A stretch of 64,000 nucleotides of DNA from assembly GCA_902801625.1 (NCBI GenBank), contig CADCJI010000010.1, positions 1 through 64,000 on the forward strand. The letters run 5' to 3'. The DNA is from an uncultured Bacteroidia bacterium. GTDB taxonomy: Bacteria; Bacteroidota; Bacteroidia; Bacteroidales; F082. The translations under genes and the position numbers were made by a program. A model generated the notes under the pieces. It was not told the DNA's origin. It saw nothing but the letters and a program-made list of their open reading frames with translations, and searched no databases. Positions 25,353-32,753 of the stretch are shown piece by piece. How positions within the stretch are numbered: position 1 is the stretch's first letter; every line of letters begins with the position of its first letter.

Positions 25353-26015
25353 ATGAACAAAAAAGCAACCTCAACAACAAAGTCAACCGTTAAAGTAATC
25401 GGCATTGGCTGTGGCGGCAACAATATCGTCAACCATATAAGCCAAAGCAATTTGGGAGGTTTCTCCTTTGTGGCCTGCGACATGGATGCCAAGGTGCTTG
25501 AGAAATCAGCAGCCGCCACAACCTTGCAACTTGGCACAGACGGACTTGGAAGCGGCAACAGCCCTGAGAAAGCACGCATCACAGCTGAAGAAAACACAGA
25601 TGCAATAAAGAAACTATTCGATGACAAACCTTCAATGACCTTTGTCGTCACTTGTCTTGGAGGAGGATGCGGCACGGGTGCGGCTCCCGTAATCGCCTGT
25701 GAGTCAAAAAAGATGGGCATCACGACCGTTGTCCTTGCCACTTTGCCATTCGAGTTGGAAGGCGAACGCAGATTCTCGCAAGCCTCGGAAGGAATTCAAA
25801 ACTTGGCAAGAAACACGGATGCCCTCTTCCTGCTCAACAACCAGTATATCAAAGAACAATACTGCGACTTGCCCATAAACCAAGCCTTCGCAAAGGCCGA
25901 TGGCCTGTTGGCGGAAATAGCCAAAAGCCTAATCCGAGCCATAATGGAGCCACAACAAGCGACAAAGAAAACCTCAAGAATAAAGGAGTTTTTCAAAAGA
26001 CTGAAATGCAAATAA
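25353..26015 (+). CDS. truncated FtsZ-like GTPase (220 aa)
   Basis: The protein aligns by eye with the GTP-binding domain of FtsZ: VKVIGIGCGGNNIVNHI (nucleotide loop T1), CDMDAKVLEKSAAATTLQLG, the GLGSGNSPEKAR segment, the tubulin signature GGGCGTGAAP (residues 103-112; FtsZ has GGGTGTGAAP) and LPFELEGERRFSQASEGI. It then stops near residue 200 with a basic tail. The T7 loop (NxDFxD) that completes GTP hydrolysis in the neighbouring subunit, and the whole C-terminal domain, are absent. It can plausibly bind GTP but not form a normal protofilament. It is far shorter than cellular FtsZ (over 300 aa) and sits in an accessory operon. Confidence 0.8.
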   Translation: MNKKATSTTKSTVKVIGIGCGGNNIVNHISQSNLGGFSFVACDMDAKVLEKSAAATTLQLGTDGLGSGNSPEKARITAEENTDAIKKLFDDKPSMTFVVTCLGGGCGTGAAPVIACESKKMGITTVVLATLPFELEGERRFSQASEGIQNLARNTDALFLLNNQYIKEQYCDLPINQAFAKADGLLAEIAKSLIRAIMEPQQATKKTSRIKEFFKRLKCK

Positions 26016-26020
26016 AAGCG

Positions 26021-26446
26021 ATGGCATCGAAAACATTCAACACTGCAACTATCGCCCGTCTGCTCAGTCACGAGGATGAGCATGGCATGGGACGCATTTT
26101 CATGTACGCCTTCGTCAATGAGGTAATACGTCAGAAGAGGCCGTTCTCATTCGATTGTGAATCCGCTCAAGTAAGCCCCAACTTGATGATTGTTGACAAC
26201 CAAGGAAGAAGCATCGCCGTTGAGCAAAGGCGCAATCGGCTTAGTTTAACCCTCAACCACCAACGAAGTGAAACTTCCGCACGCATCGAATACAAAGGCG
26301 AAGCCTATCGCCAAGTCATTCTTGCTTGGCTTATAGCTTGCATCCAGTACACTTCGTTGCAGCCTGAACTTCGCAACAAGCTGACAAGATATGCCAAATC
26401 CATTCAAAGAAGAACTTGGTTTACAAAAGTTTTGCCTGTGCATTAA
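26021..26446 (+). CDS. uncharacterised protein, third gene of the FtsZ-like operon (141 aa)
   Basis: The start at 26021 is 5 bp after the FtsZ-like stop; an ATG at 26006 overlapping that stop would add five residues. The product is basic with alternating strands (FSFDCESAQVSPNLMIVDNQGRSIAV...) and a helical C-terminus (LTRYAKSIQRRTWF). No known domain was recognised. The last codons (LPVH-stop) are encoded by boundary module C, so the gene end and the repeat are fused, which points to joining by recombination. Confidence 0.6.
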   Translation: MASKTFNTATIARLLSHEDEHGMGRIFMYAFVNEVIRQKRPFSFDCESAQVSPNLMIVDNQGRSIAVEQRRNRLSLTLNHQRSETSARIEYKGEAYRQVILAWLIACIQYTSLQPELRNKLTRYAKSIQRRTWFTKVLPVH

Positions 26447-26476
26447 TTTGGCACAATCTTTTTATTATCTTTGCCG
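26434..26476 (+). repeat. cassette-boundary module, copy C
   Basis: GCCTGTGC and loop ATTAATTTG are identical to copy A, but the 3' arm is degraded to GCACAATC. The following box is TATCTTTGCCGC (-7 at 26466-26473). It overlaps the stop codon of the preceding gene. Confidence 0.68.
26466..26473 (+). promoter_or_regulatory. -7 box of the RhuM-Fic gene
   Basis: TATCTTTG, 18 bp before the start codon, within module C. Confidence 0.65.
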
Positions 26477-26491
26477 CATAAAACCAACCTC

Positions 26492-27460
26492 ATGGAAAAC
26501 CAAATCGTCATATACCAAACCGACAACGGTCAAACTGCCATTGATGTCAGGCTGGAAAACGAAACTGTATGGCTTACACAAGCACAGATGGCGATGCTTT
26601 TTCAGAAGGATCAGTCTGTTATTGCACGTCATATCGCCAATGTTTTTAAAGAAGGTGAATTGGATAGAAATAGTAATATGCAAATTTTGCATAATACTCT
26701 TTCCAAGTACAAACCAACCACCATTTACAATCTCGATGTCATCATCTCCGTAGGTTACCGAGTAAAAAGTCAGCGAGGTGTGCAGTTCCGCCAATGGGCC
26801 AACAAAGTGCTGAAAGACTATCTGCTGAAAGGCTACGCCGTGAATGAGAAGATTCGCCGAAACCAAATCGGGGAACTAAGGCAATTGGTGCAAATGGTGG
26901 GTCGGACGCTGCAAAACCAGCCCTTGCTGAAAAACGAAGAGAACCAAGCCTTGTTTGACATTGTTGTGGATTACACCTACGCCCTCGACACGCTTGACGA
27001 TTACGATTATCAACGTTTGGGCGTGAAAGAAACCACGCAAGAAGAGAAGTTCCAAGCAACATACGACAACGCCATGCAAGCCATAGCGGCATTACGCGAG
27101 AAGTTCGGGGGCAGTTCGCTGTTCGGCAATGAAAAAGACGACTCTTTCAAAAGCAGTATTGGTCAAATCTATCAGACTTTTGGAGGTGAAGACTTATATC
27201 CGAGCGTGGAAGAGAAAGCGGCCATGCTGCTGTATCTCGTCACCAAAAACCATTCGTTCAGCGACGGCAACAAACGCATTGCTGCAACGCTGTTCCTATG
27301 GTTCCTCAACAACAACGGCATCCTCTACCGCGAGGACGGCAGCAAACGTATTGCCGACAACACCTTGGTAGCACTGACCTTGATGATCGCCGAGAGCAAA
27401 CCTGAGGAGAAGGATGTAATGGTGAAGGTGGTGGTGAACTTGATTAATCAGAAGAATTGA
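26492..27460 (+). CDS. RhuM family protein with C-terminal Fic/Doc domain (322 aa)
   Basis: The N-terminal half is the RhuM (virulence RhuM) domain, with VWLTQAQMAMLFQKDQSVIA, a DNA-binding-like segment, and YNLDVIISVGYRVKSQRGVQFR. The C-terminal half is a Doc-like Fic domain with the active site HSFSDGNKRIAA (His254), whose HxFxDGNKR form is complete and would support nucleotide or phosphate transfer. The start at 26492 follows the -7 box in module C. The architecture is common in Bacteroidota accessory regions. The cellular target is unknown, and no separate antitoxin stands next to it. Confidence 0.88.
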   Translation: MENQIVIYQTDNGQTAIDVRLENETVWLTQAQMAMLFQKDQSVIARHIANVFKEGELDRNSNMQILHNTLSKYKPTTIYNLDVIISVGYRVKSQRGVQFRQWANKVLKDYLLKGYAVNEKIRRNQIGELRQLVQMVGRTLQNQPLLKNEENQALFDIVVDYTYALDTLDDYDYQRLGVKETTQEEKFQATYDNAMQAIAALREKFGGSSLFGNEKDDSFKSSIGQIYQTFGGEDLYPSVEEKAAMLLYLVTKNHSFSDGNKRIAATLFLWFLNNNGILYREDGSKRIADNTLVALTLMIAESKPEEKDVMVKVVVNLINQKN

Positions 27461-27493
27461 TTTATTGAGCATAATAACTGCATAATTTTTCAA

Positions 27494-27538
27494 GCATGTG
27501 CTGTGATTTGGCACAAGCTTTTGTTTTCTTTGCAGCGG
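27494..27538 (+). repeat. cassette-boundary module, copy D
   Basis: GCATGTGC, 8-nt loop ending ATTTG, GCACAAGC (one mismatch pair), 6 bp, TTTCTTTGCAGCGG. It stands 33 bp after RhuM-Fic and 20 bp before the next start. Confidence 0.72.
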
Positions 27539-27558
27539 AAAACTAAAACGCTAAAGTT

Positions 27559-28113
27559 ATGTATAATGCACCCTATCACGTCCCCTTAAAGGAATATGAA
27601 GGAATGATGGCCAACCGAGAGTATTGGGACGACCTCGGAGCCGAATGGAATTGGAGTTCGATGGAGAAAAAGTTGGTGCGTCTTGCCGGTTTCGTACAAC
27701 AAGGCGGGAGTTTGAAGAAAGTCCTTGCCCGCTACACCAAAGACCGAGACGAAGAATACACCAATCGCATCCAATTTTGTGTCTTGGAGTATATCTTGAA
27801 ACTCATGGTCGGCAATCGGATAAAGCCATACGAAAAGGTTCCTTTGGTTGACCGCATCAAGCGGCTGAACAAGGACGAACTTGTGGAACTGCTCACGAAG
27901 GAATTGAAACGGGATGTGGTGCCAAGTAGCGAGATGGACAAAAACCACAAATTCCACGAGCATTGGAGACTGCTTTCAGATGACGAATGGTTGAGTGATG
28001 AAATTCTCGACAAGATTGAGTACCGGCATTGGCACAAACACCCCGAAGAGCCTTTCAGCCAATATTTGAGACGGTCGGAGTTTTGGTGGGATTATCGGCA
28101 TTTTTTATGGTGA
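27559..28113 (+). CDS. uncharacterised protein (184 aa)
   Basis: A soluble, strongly charged protein rich in Trp, Tyr and Lys/Arg (YWDDLGAEWNWSSMEKKLVRL, LLTKELKRDVVPSSEMDK, HWHKHPEEPFSQYLRR, ending FWWDYRHFLW). No domain, signal peptide or membrane segment was recognised. It is the last unit behind a boundary module. The following gene has its own promoter and no hairpin module in front. Confidence 0.6.
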   Translation: MYNAPYHVPLKEYEGMMANREYWDDLGAEWNWSSMEKKLVRLAGFVQQGGSLKKVLARYTKDRDEEYTNRIQFCVLEYILKLMVGNRIKPYEKVPLVDRIKRLNKDELVELLTKELKRDVVPSSEMDKNHKFHEHWRLLSDDEWLSDEILDKIEYRHWHKHPEEPFSQYLRRSEFWWDYRHFLW

Positions 28114-28128
28114 TGGACGAAAAAAATG

Positions 28129-28156
28129 TAACTTTGCAAATCATTAACAAAAGGAG
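28129..28156 (+). promoter_or_regulatory. -7 box and Shine-Dalgarno of the GIY-YIG gene
   Basis: TAACTTTG at 28129-28136 and AAGGAG at about 28151-28156 precede the ATG at 28167. A clear Shine-Dalgarno is unusual for this genome and fits recent transfer. Confidence 0.6.
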
Positions 28157-28166
28157 AAAATTCATT

Positions 28167-29060
28167 ATGAACAAACAAATCATTATCACAATTCAAGAAT
28201 TACTTAAAGGTAGAGATAGAAACTCTGATTTTGATTCAGCAGTGGAAAAGAGAATAAAACTGGTTAGGCATAGTGGGGTTATCCGCGAAGATAGCGTGAT
28301 TGGCAAAGATTACTATGGCCAATCTGTTTATGAACTTTACCGTTCAAATTATCCAAAGTTTTTGGAATGGCAATGTGAACAAAATGAAAACAAAATGAAA
28401 AATGTTGATTACATCGTGGCGTTTATAGGAGAGGAACAATGCATGTGCCGCTTTGCTGGAGTTTACAGAAACTATGGGCCAAAACATAAAACATTGTGCG
28501 GTATGTTCTATGATTTGAAAGAAGTTGATGGTTTCGAAATTTTGAAAAACCAAGTTGTAATTGATTGGGGGAAAGGCACTTTGCAATGGATGCAGAATTG
28601 GTCAACAATGAAAGAAGTTGTTCGAATAGACCAAGTGTCTGACAATGAAGGAATCCCATATTTTACTAGGTATGAAGATGTTTCGCTAAATTATTCTCAA
28701 TTAAAGCAAGTGGTTGCAGATAACGAATGGAAAACAAAACTTGAAGCATGTAATTGCGTTTATGTAATTACCGACAAAAGCAATGGAAAGCAATATGTTG
28801 GAGTGACTTATAAAGGTTCAAAGGCTGGTGCTAAAGGCGGAATTTTAAGTAGATGGACAGAATATGCTAACTCGGGTCACGGTGAAGATGTGTCGTTGAA
28901 AAAACTTTGTGAAGGAGATTCAAATTATGCAGAGGAGAATTTCCAATGGTCAATATTAGAAACATTACCACTAAGTGTCATACCAGCAATCGCAATCAAC
29001 ATAGAGACGAAGTGGAAGGAGAAACTAATGACCAAAGTGTTTGGCTATAACAATAATTAA
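28167..29060 (+). CDS. GIY-YIG nuclease-domain protein (297 aa)
   Basis: The C-terminal third (from about residue 195) has NCVYVITDKSNGKQYVGVTY, then a later GILSRWTEYANSG with an arginine and a glutamate in IETKWKEKL, matching the GIY-YIG endonuclease order Y-V-I / Y-V-G, Arg, Glu. The first about 190 residues are not recognised and may set the target. The start at 28167 is fixed by the Shine-Dalgarno and promoter; the longer upstream frame overlaps the previous gene. Codon use is AT-rich compared with the flanking WYL gene. A stand-alone nuclease or phage-defence role is possible, not shown. Confidence 0.75.
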   Translation: MNKQIIITIQELLKGRDRNSDFDSAVEKRIKLVRHSGVIREDSVIGKDYYGQSVYELYRSNYPKFLEWQCEQNENKMKNVDYIVAFIGEEQCMCRFAGVYRNYGPKHKTLCGMFYDLKEVDGFEILKNQVVIDWGKGTLQWMQNWSTMKEVVRIDQVSDNEGIPYFTRYEDVSLNYSQLKQVVADNEWKTKLEACNCVYVITDKSNGKQYVGVTYKGSKAGAKGGILSRWTEYANSGHGEDVSLKKLCEGDSNYAEENFQWSILETLPLSVIPAIAINIETKWKEKLMTKVFGYNNN

Positions 29061-29066
29061 TTCTTC

Positions 29067-29975
29067 ATGTCCAAAAACCAAATCAACAAATACGTCTGGC
29101 TCGTAGAGACGCTTTACCATGCCAAGAAAATCACGCTGAAGGAAATCAACCGCAGGTGGCTCGACACCGATTTGAGCGAAGGCCTGGAGATTCCGCGCCG
29201 CACGTTTCACACCTGGAAAAACGCGGTGGAAGAGATGTTCGGCCTCGTCATTATGTGCGACAAGAGCGACGGCGACCGCTATTACATCGAAAACCGCGAG
29301 GTGCTGGAGGACGATGGCCTGCAACGCTGGCTGCTCAGCACCATGTCGGTCAACAACACACTGTTGGACAACAAAGCCCTCAGCGACCGCATCCTGTTGG
29401 AAAGCATCCCCTCGGGACAAGACTTCCTCGCCACGGTCATGGAAGCGATGAAGAAAAACCGATTGCTGGAAATCACCTATAAAGGCTTTTGGAGCGAAAG
29501 CGAGCACACATTTCCCGTAGCGCCCTATTGCGTGAAGCTGTTCCGGCAGCGGTGGTACATGGTGGGCAACAGCGTCTACGAAGACAAGATCCGCATCTAT
29601 TCCCTAGATCGCGTACTGGAAGCCCAATTGTCGGAGAAGACCTTCAAATACCCCAAGAAATTCAACCCAGAGAACTATTTCAAAGGCTGTTTCGGCATCA
29701 TCCGTGACAAGGAATGTCCCATCGAGACCGTGAAGCTGAAAGTGAGCGCCGACCAAGCCAACTACCTGCGCTCCTTGCCGTTGCATCCTTCACAAAAGGA
29801 GCTGGTGCATACAGGCGAATACAGCATCTTCTCCGTCGAGGTGCGCCCCACTTTCGACTTCCAGCAAGAACTCCTCTGGAACGGCGATGCGCTTGAAGTG
29901 TTGGAGCCGCTATGGCTGCGCAAGGAAATGGCGGAGATGGTGAAACGGATGTGGAACAATTACAGCAAGAAATGA
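29067..29975 (+). CDS. WYL domain transcriptional regulator (302 aa)
   Basis: The N-terminal part looks like a winged helix (KYVWLVETLYHAKKITLKEINRRW). The central part has the WYL-type core with LEITYKGFWSESEHTFPVAPYCVKLFRQRWYMVG and IRIYSLDRVLEA, followed by the C-terminal WCX-like segment (VKLKVSADQANYLRSLPLHPSQ). Such proteins bind DNA and sense nucleic-acid or nucleotide ligands, and they often regulate DNA-repair or defence genes. It overlaps the exonuclease gene by 4 bp and follows the GIY-YIG gene by 6 bp, so it could control this neighbourhood. Confidence 0.88.
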   Translation: MSKNQINKYVWLVETLYHAKKITLKEINRRWLDTDLSEGLEIPRRTFHTWKNAVEEMFGLVIMCDKSDGDRYYIENREVLEDDGLQRWLLSTMSVNNTLLDNKALSDRILLESIPSGQDFLATVMEAMKKNRLLEITYKGFWSESEHTFPVAPYCVKLFRQRWYMVGNSVYEDKIRIYSLDRVLEAQLSEKTFKYPKKFNPENYFKGCFGIIRDKECPIETVKLKVSADQANYLRSLPLHPSQKELVHTGEYSIFSVEVRPTFDFQQELLWNGDALEVLEPLWLRKEMAEMVKRMWNNYSKK

Positions 29976-30466
29976 ACTCCTTCGCCGCCATAGACTTCGA
30001 GACCGCCAACAACGAACGCACCAGCGTGTGTAGCGTGGGCGTGGTGATTGTAAAAGAAGGCGAGTTTGTGGACTCGTTCTATTCCCTAATTCAACCGGAG
30101 CCGAATTATTATTTGTATTGGAACACGCTCGTCCACGGCATCACCAAAGAGGACACCGAGGATGCGCCAGTGTTTCCATACGTCTGGCAAAAAATTGAGC
30201 CACTTATTGAGGGTCTGCCTCTCGTAGCGCACAATAGTCCATTCGATGAAGGCTGCCTGAAGGCCGTGATGCGATGCTACCAGATGGATTACCCTGACTA
30301 TCAGTTCTACTGCACCTGTCGCGCCGCGCGCAAACACTTCGGGAAGCAGCTTCCCAACCACCAACTGCATACCGTGGCGGCAGCCTGCGGCTTCGATTTG
30401 GTCAACCACCATAACGCCCTGGCCGATGCCGAGGCTTGCGCTTGGATTGCTCGCGAGATTTTGTAA
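29972..30466 (+). CDS. DnaQ-like 3'-5' exonuclease (164 aa)
   Basis: A DEDDh exonuclease domain with almost nothing else: FAAIDFETAN (ExoI, Asp-Glu), LPLVAHNSPFDEGCL (ExoII) and HNALADAEACA (ExoIII, His and Asp). It matches the epsilon/RNase T type that degrades single-stranded DNA or RNA from the 3' end. The start at 29972 overlaps the WYL stop in an ATGA junction, showing translational coupling; a longer upstream frame is just read-through of the WYL gene. Confidence 0.88.
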   Translation: MNSFAAIDFETANNERTSVCSVGVVIVKEGEFVDSFYSLIQPEPNYYLYWNTLVHGITKEDTEDAPVFPYVWQKIEPLIEGLPLVAHNSPFDEGCLKAVMRCYQMDYPDYQFYCTCRAARKHFGKQLPNHQLHTVAAACGFDLVNHHNALADAEACAWIAREIL

Positions 30467-30485
30467 TTCAATTCGGAATTTACTG

Positions 30486-30493
30486 TAATTTTG
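30486..30493 (+). promoter_or_regulatory. -7 box of the carbonic anhydrase gene
   Basis: TAATTTTG, 21 bp before the start. TTTTG at 30459-30463 lies about 22 bp upstream as a possible -33. Confidence 0.55.
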
Positions 30494-30514
30494 CAGAAAA
30501 TTCCGAATAAGACT

Positions 30515-31063
30515 ATGAAACCGAACTCACAACAAGCTTTAGATCTACTCAAAGAGGGTAACGCACGCTTTGTTTCAGGAACCTTGACACTGAAAGACGA
30601 CTATGCAGCATTACGGGAGAAACTCTCCACAGGCCAACATCCCTTCGCCGTGGTGCTGTGCTGCTCCGACAGCCGTGTGGCACCTGAAATCATCTTCGAC
30701 CAGAAACTCGGCGACCTCTTCGTCATCCGAAATGCTGGCAACATAGTGGATGAGGAAGTGCTCGGCTCCATAGAATATGCCGTCGAGCATTTGGAAACGC
30801 CGTTGGTGGTCGTCATGGGACACGCATCCTGTGGCGCGGTCACTGCAACCTGCCAAGGCGGTGACTTGCCTGGTCACATCTTTGATTTGGCCAAACGCAT
30901 CAAACCTTCAATCAACACAAGCTGTTGCATTGATGACAATGCCCGCCACCATGCCCGAAGGATGGCGCAACTGATTGAAGAAGATGAAATCGTCCATCAT
31001 GTTGGTGCCAAAATCATTGCGGCTTTCTACGATCTTCAAAGCGGAAAAGTGGAATGGCTGTAA
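30515..31063 (+). CDS. beta-carbonic anhydrase (182 aa)
   Basis: Cytoplasmic zinc enzyme interconverting CO2 and bicarbonate. Zinc ligands are visible in CCSDSRVAPE and in GHASCGAV (His and Cys), with LFVIRNAGNIV between them. The length is at the short end of the family. The start at 30515 gives the usual N-terminal ALDLLKEGNARF. It is separated from both neighbours by its own promoter, and no transport partner is adjacent. Confidence 0.93.
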   Translation: MKPNSQQALDLLKEGNARFVSGTLTLKDDYAALREKLSTGQHPFAVVLCCSDSRVAPEIIFDQKLGDLFVIRNAGNIVDEEVLGSIEYAVEHLETPLVVVMGHASCGAVTATCQGGDLPGHIFDLAKRIKPSINTSCCIDDNARHHARRMAQLIEEDEIVHHVGAKIIAAFYDLQSGKVEWL

Positions 31064-31075
31064 CGAGGTTTTCCT

Positions 31076-31083
31076 TATTTTTG
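31076..31083 (+). promoter_or_regulatory. -7 box of the amidohydrolase gene
   Basis: TATTTTTG followed by CCGCC, 25 bp before the start. Confidence 0.65.
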
Positions 31084-31108
31084 CCGCCCAATCCAAAGAC
31101 AACAAACC

Positions 31109-32737
31109 ATGAAAACACATACAAGACACATAGCTTTAGCATTCATCGCTTCAATTCTGATCTTTATGACTGCCTGCAACCAAAAAACACCCGTCGACCT
31201 CATCGTCCACAATGCCAATATCTACACCGTCGACGACGACTTCTCCAAAGCCCAAGCCTTTGCCGTGAAAGACGGTAAGTTTGTCGCCCTCGGTGAGGAA
31301 GAGATCATTATGCGCCAATACGCGGCCAAGGAAACCATCGACGCACAAGGCGATGCGGTGTATCCCGGCTTCATGGATGGACACAGCCACTTCACTGGCT
31401 ACGGCGAGAACCTCGTCCGCTGGGCCGACCTGAAAGGTTGCCGCTCCTACGATGAAGTCATCGAACGCCTCAAAGTACACGACAGCCTCTACCCTGCCGA
31501 ATGGCTTTTAGGTCGCGGCTGGGACCAAAACCTCTGGGAAGTGGCCGAGTTCCCCGATAACGAAAAGCTTGCAGAGACCTTCCCCAACAAGAAAGTCCTG
31601 CTGACCCGTGTGGATGGACATGCGGTATTGGTATCCAAAGAAGTTCTTAAATTGGCCAACATTGACGCGAACACTAAGATGGACGGCGGCATGGCCATCG
31701 TCAAAGAAGGTCGTTGCACAGGTGTGCTGTTGGACAACCTCGCCGATGCTGCCAAGGCCTTGGTGCCTAAGATGGAGACTGCACAAAGCATTCAAGCCCT
31801 GCTCAAGGCACAAGAGGACTGCATGGCCGTCGGCCTGACCAGCGTCACCGATGCCGGACAAGACATCGCTACGATTGAACTTATAGACAGCCTGCAACAA
31901 ACTGGACAACTCAAGATGCACGTCAACGCGATGGTCAACCCTGATGATGAGACAATGGACCACTTCATGCGTCAAGGTGTCATCGACAAGGAAAGACTCA
32001 CCGTCCGCAGCGTGAAGATCTACGCCGACGGTGCCTTGGGCTCACGCGGTGCCAAGCTGCTGGTTCCTTACACCGATGACCCGACCAACGACGGCTTGAT
32101 TCTGGAAAGCGACGAGTTCTACCGCCATGTTTGCCAAAAAGCCTACGATGCAGGTTATCAGGTGTGTTGCCATGCCATCGGCGACGGCGGCGTACACCAT
32201 ATCCTGGACATTTATTCCGAATACCTGAAAGGCCAAAACAACCTCCGCTGGCGTATCGAGCACTCCCAAACAGTGGCCGATGCCGACTTCCAACGCTTTG
32301 GAGATTTATCAGTCATACCCTCCATCCAAACCACACACTGCACCTCCGACATGGATTGGGCCGACGAGCGCCTGGGCGACCGCATCAAGAATGCATACGC
32401 CTACCAGCAACTGCTACGACAAAACGGATGGGTCATCAACGGCACTGATTTCCCCATCGAGGACATCAGCCCCATCTACACTTTCTATGCCGCTGTGGCC
32501 CGCAAACACTTGGACGGCACGCCTGCCGAGGGTTTCCAAATGGAGAACGCTCTAACCCGCGAACAAGCCTTGCGTTCCATCACGATATGGGTGGCCAGGG
32601 GTTGCTTCCTTGAAGGTTGCAAAGGCAGCATCGAAGTCGGTAAAGACGCTGATTTCGTGATTCTTGATAGAGACCTTATGACCGTGGCTGAAAGCGAAAT
32701 CCCCATGGCTAAAGTGAAGATGTGCCATATCCACTAA
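31109..32737 (+). CDS. amidohydrolase family 3 (YtcJ-like) lipoprotein (542 aa)
   Basis: A signal peptide with lipobox (ILIFMTACN) places the enzyme outside the cytoplasm as a lipoprotein. The metal-dependent amidohydrolase barrel has FMDGHSHF (metal-binding His pair), VKIYADGALGSRGA, CHAIGDGGVHHILD, RIEHSQTV and GTDFPIEDISP, the order seen in YtcJ-type members. Substrates of this subfamily are mostly unknown and could be small amides or cyclic imides. The UvrA-like gene follows after 16 bp. Confidence 0.88.
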   Translation: MKTHTRHIALAFIASILIFMTACNQKTPVDLIVHNANIYTVDDDFSKAQAFAVKDGKFVALGEEEIIMRQYAAKETIDAQGDAVYPGFMDGHSHFTGYGENLVRWADLKGCRSYDEVIERLKVHDSLYPAEWLLGRGWDQNLWEVAEFPDNEKLAETFPNKKVLLTRVDGHAVLVSKEVLKLANIDANTKMDGGMAIVKEGRCTGVLLDNLADAAKALVPKMETAQSIQALLKAQEDCMAVGLTSVTDAGQDIATIELIDSLQQTGQLKMHVNAMVNPDDETMDHFMRQGVIDKERLTVRSVKIYADGALGSRGAKLLVPYTDDPTNDGLILESDEFYRHVCQKAYDAGYQVCCHAIGDGGVHHILDIYSEYLKGQNNLRWRIEHSQTVADADFQRFGDLSVIPSIQTTHCTSDMDWADERLGDRIKNAYAYQQLLRQNGWVINGTDFPIEDISPIYTFYAAVARKHLDGTPAEGFQMENALTREQALRSITIWVARGCFLEGCKGSIEVGKDADFVILDRDLMTVAESEIPMAKVKMCHIH

Positions 32738-32753
32738 CCCAACCTAAAACCTT

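Noticed and set aside
22540-27538. CRISPR array
   Set aside because: The four repeats are 1-2 kb apart with genes between them, so the spacing and content do not fit CRISPR.
22540-27538. Integron with attC sites
   Set aside because: Only copy B is followed by a GTTRRRY-like sequence, the others are not, and no integron integrase is in the window. The cassette idea is kept without this mechanism.
28029-28166. Longer N-terminus for the GIY-YIG protein
   Set aside because: It overlaps the previous gene, and a promoter box and Shine-Dalgarno sit inside it, directly before the Met at 28167.
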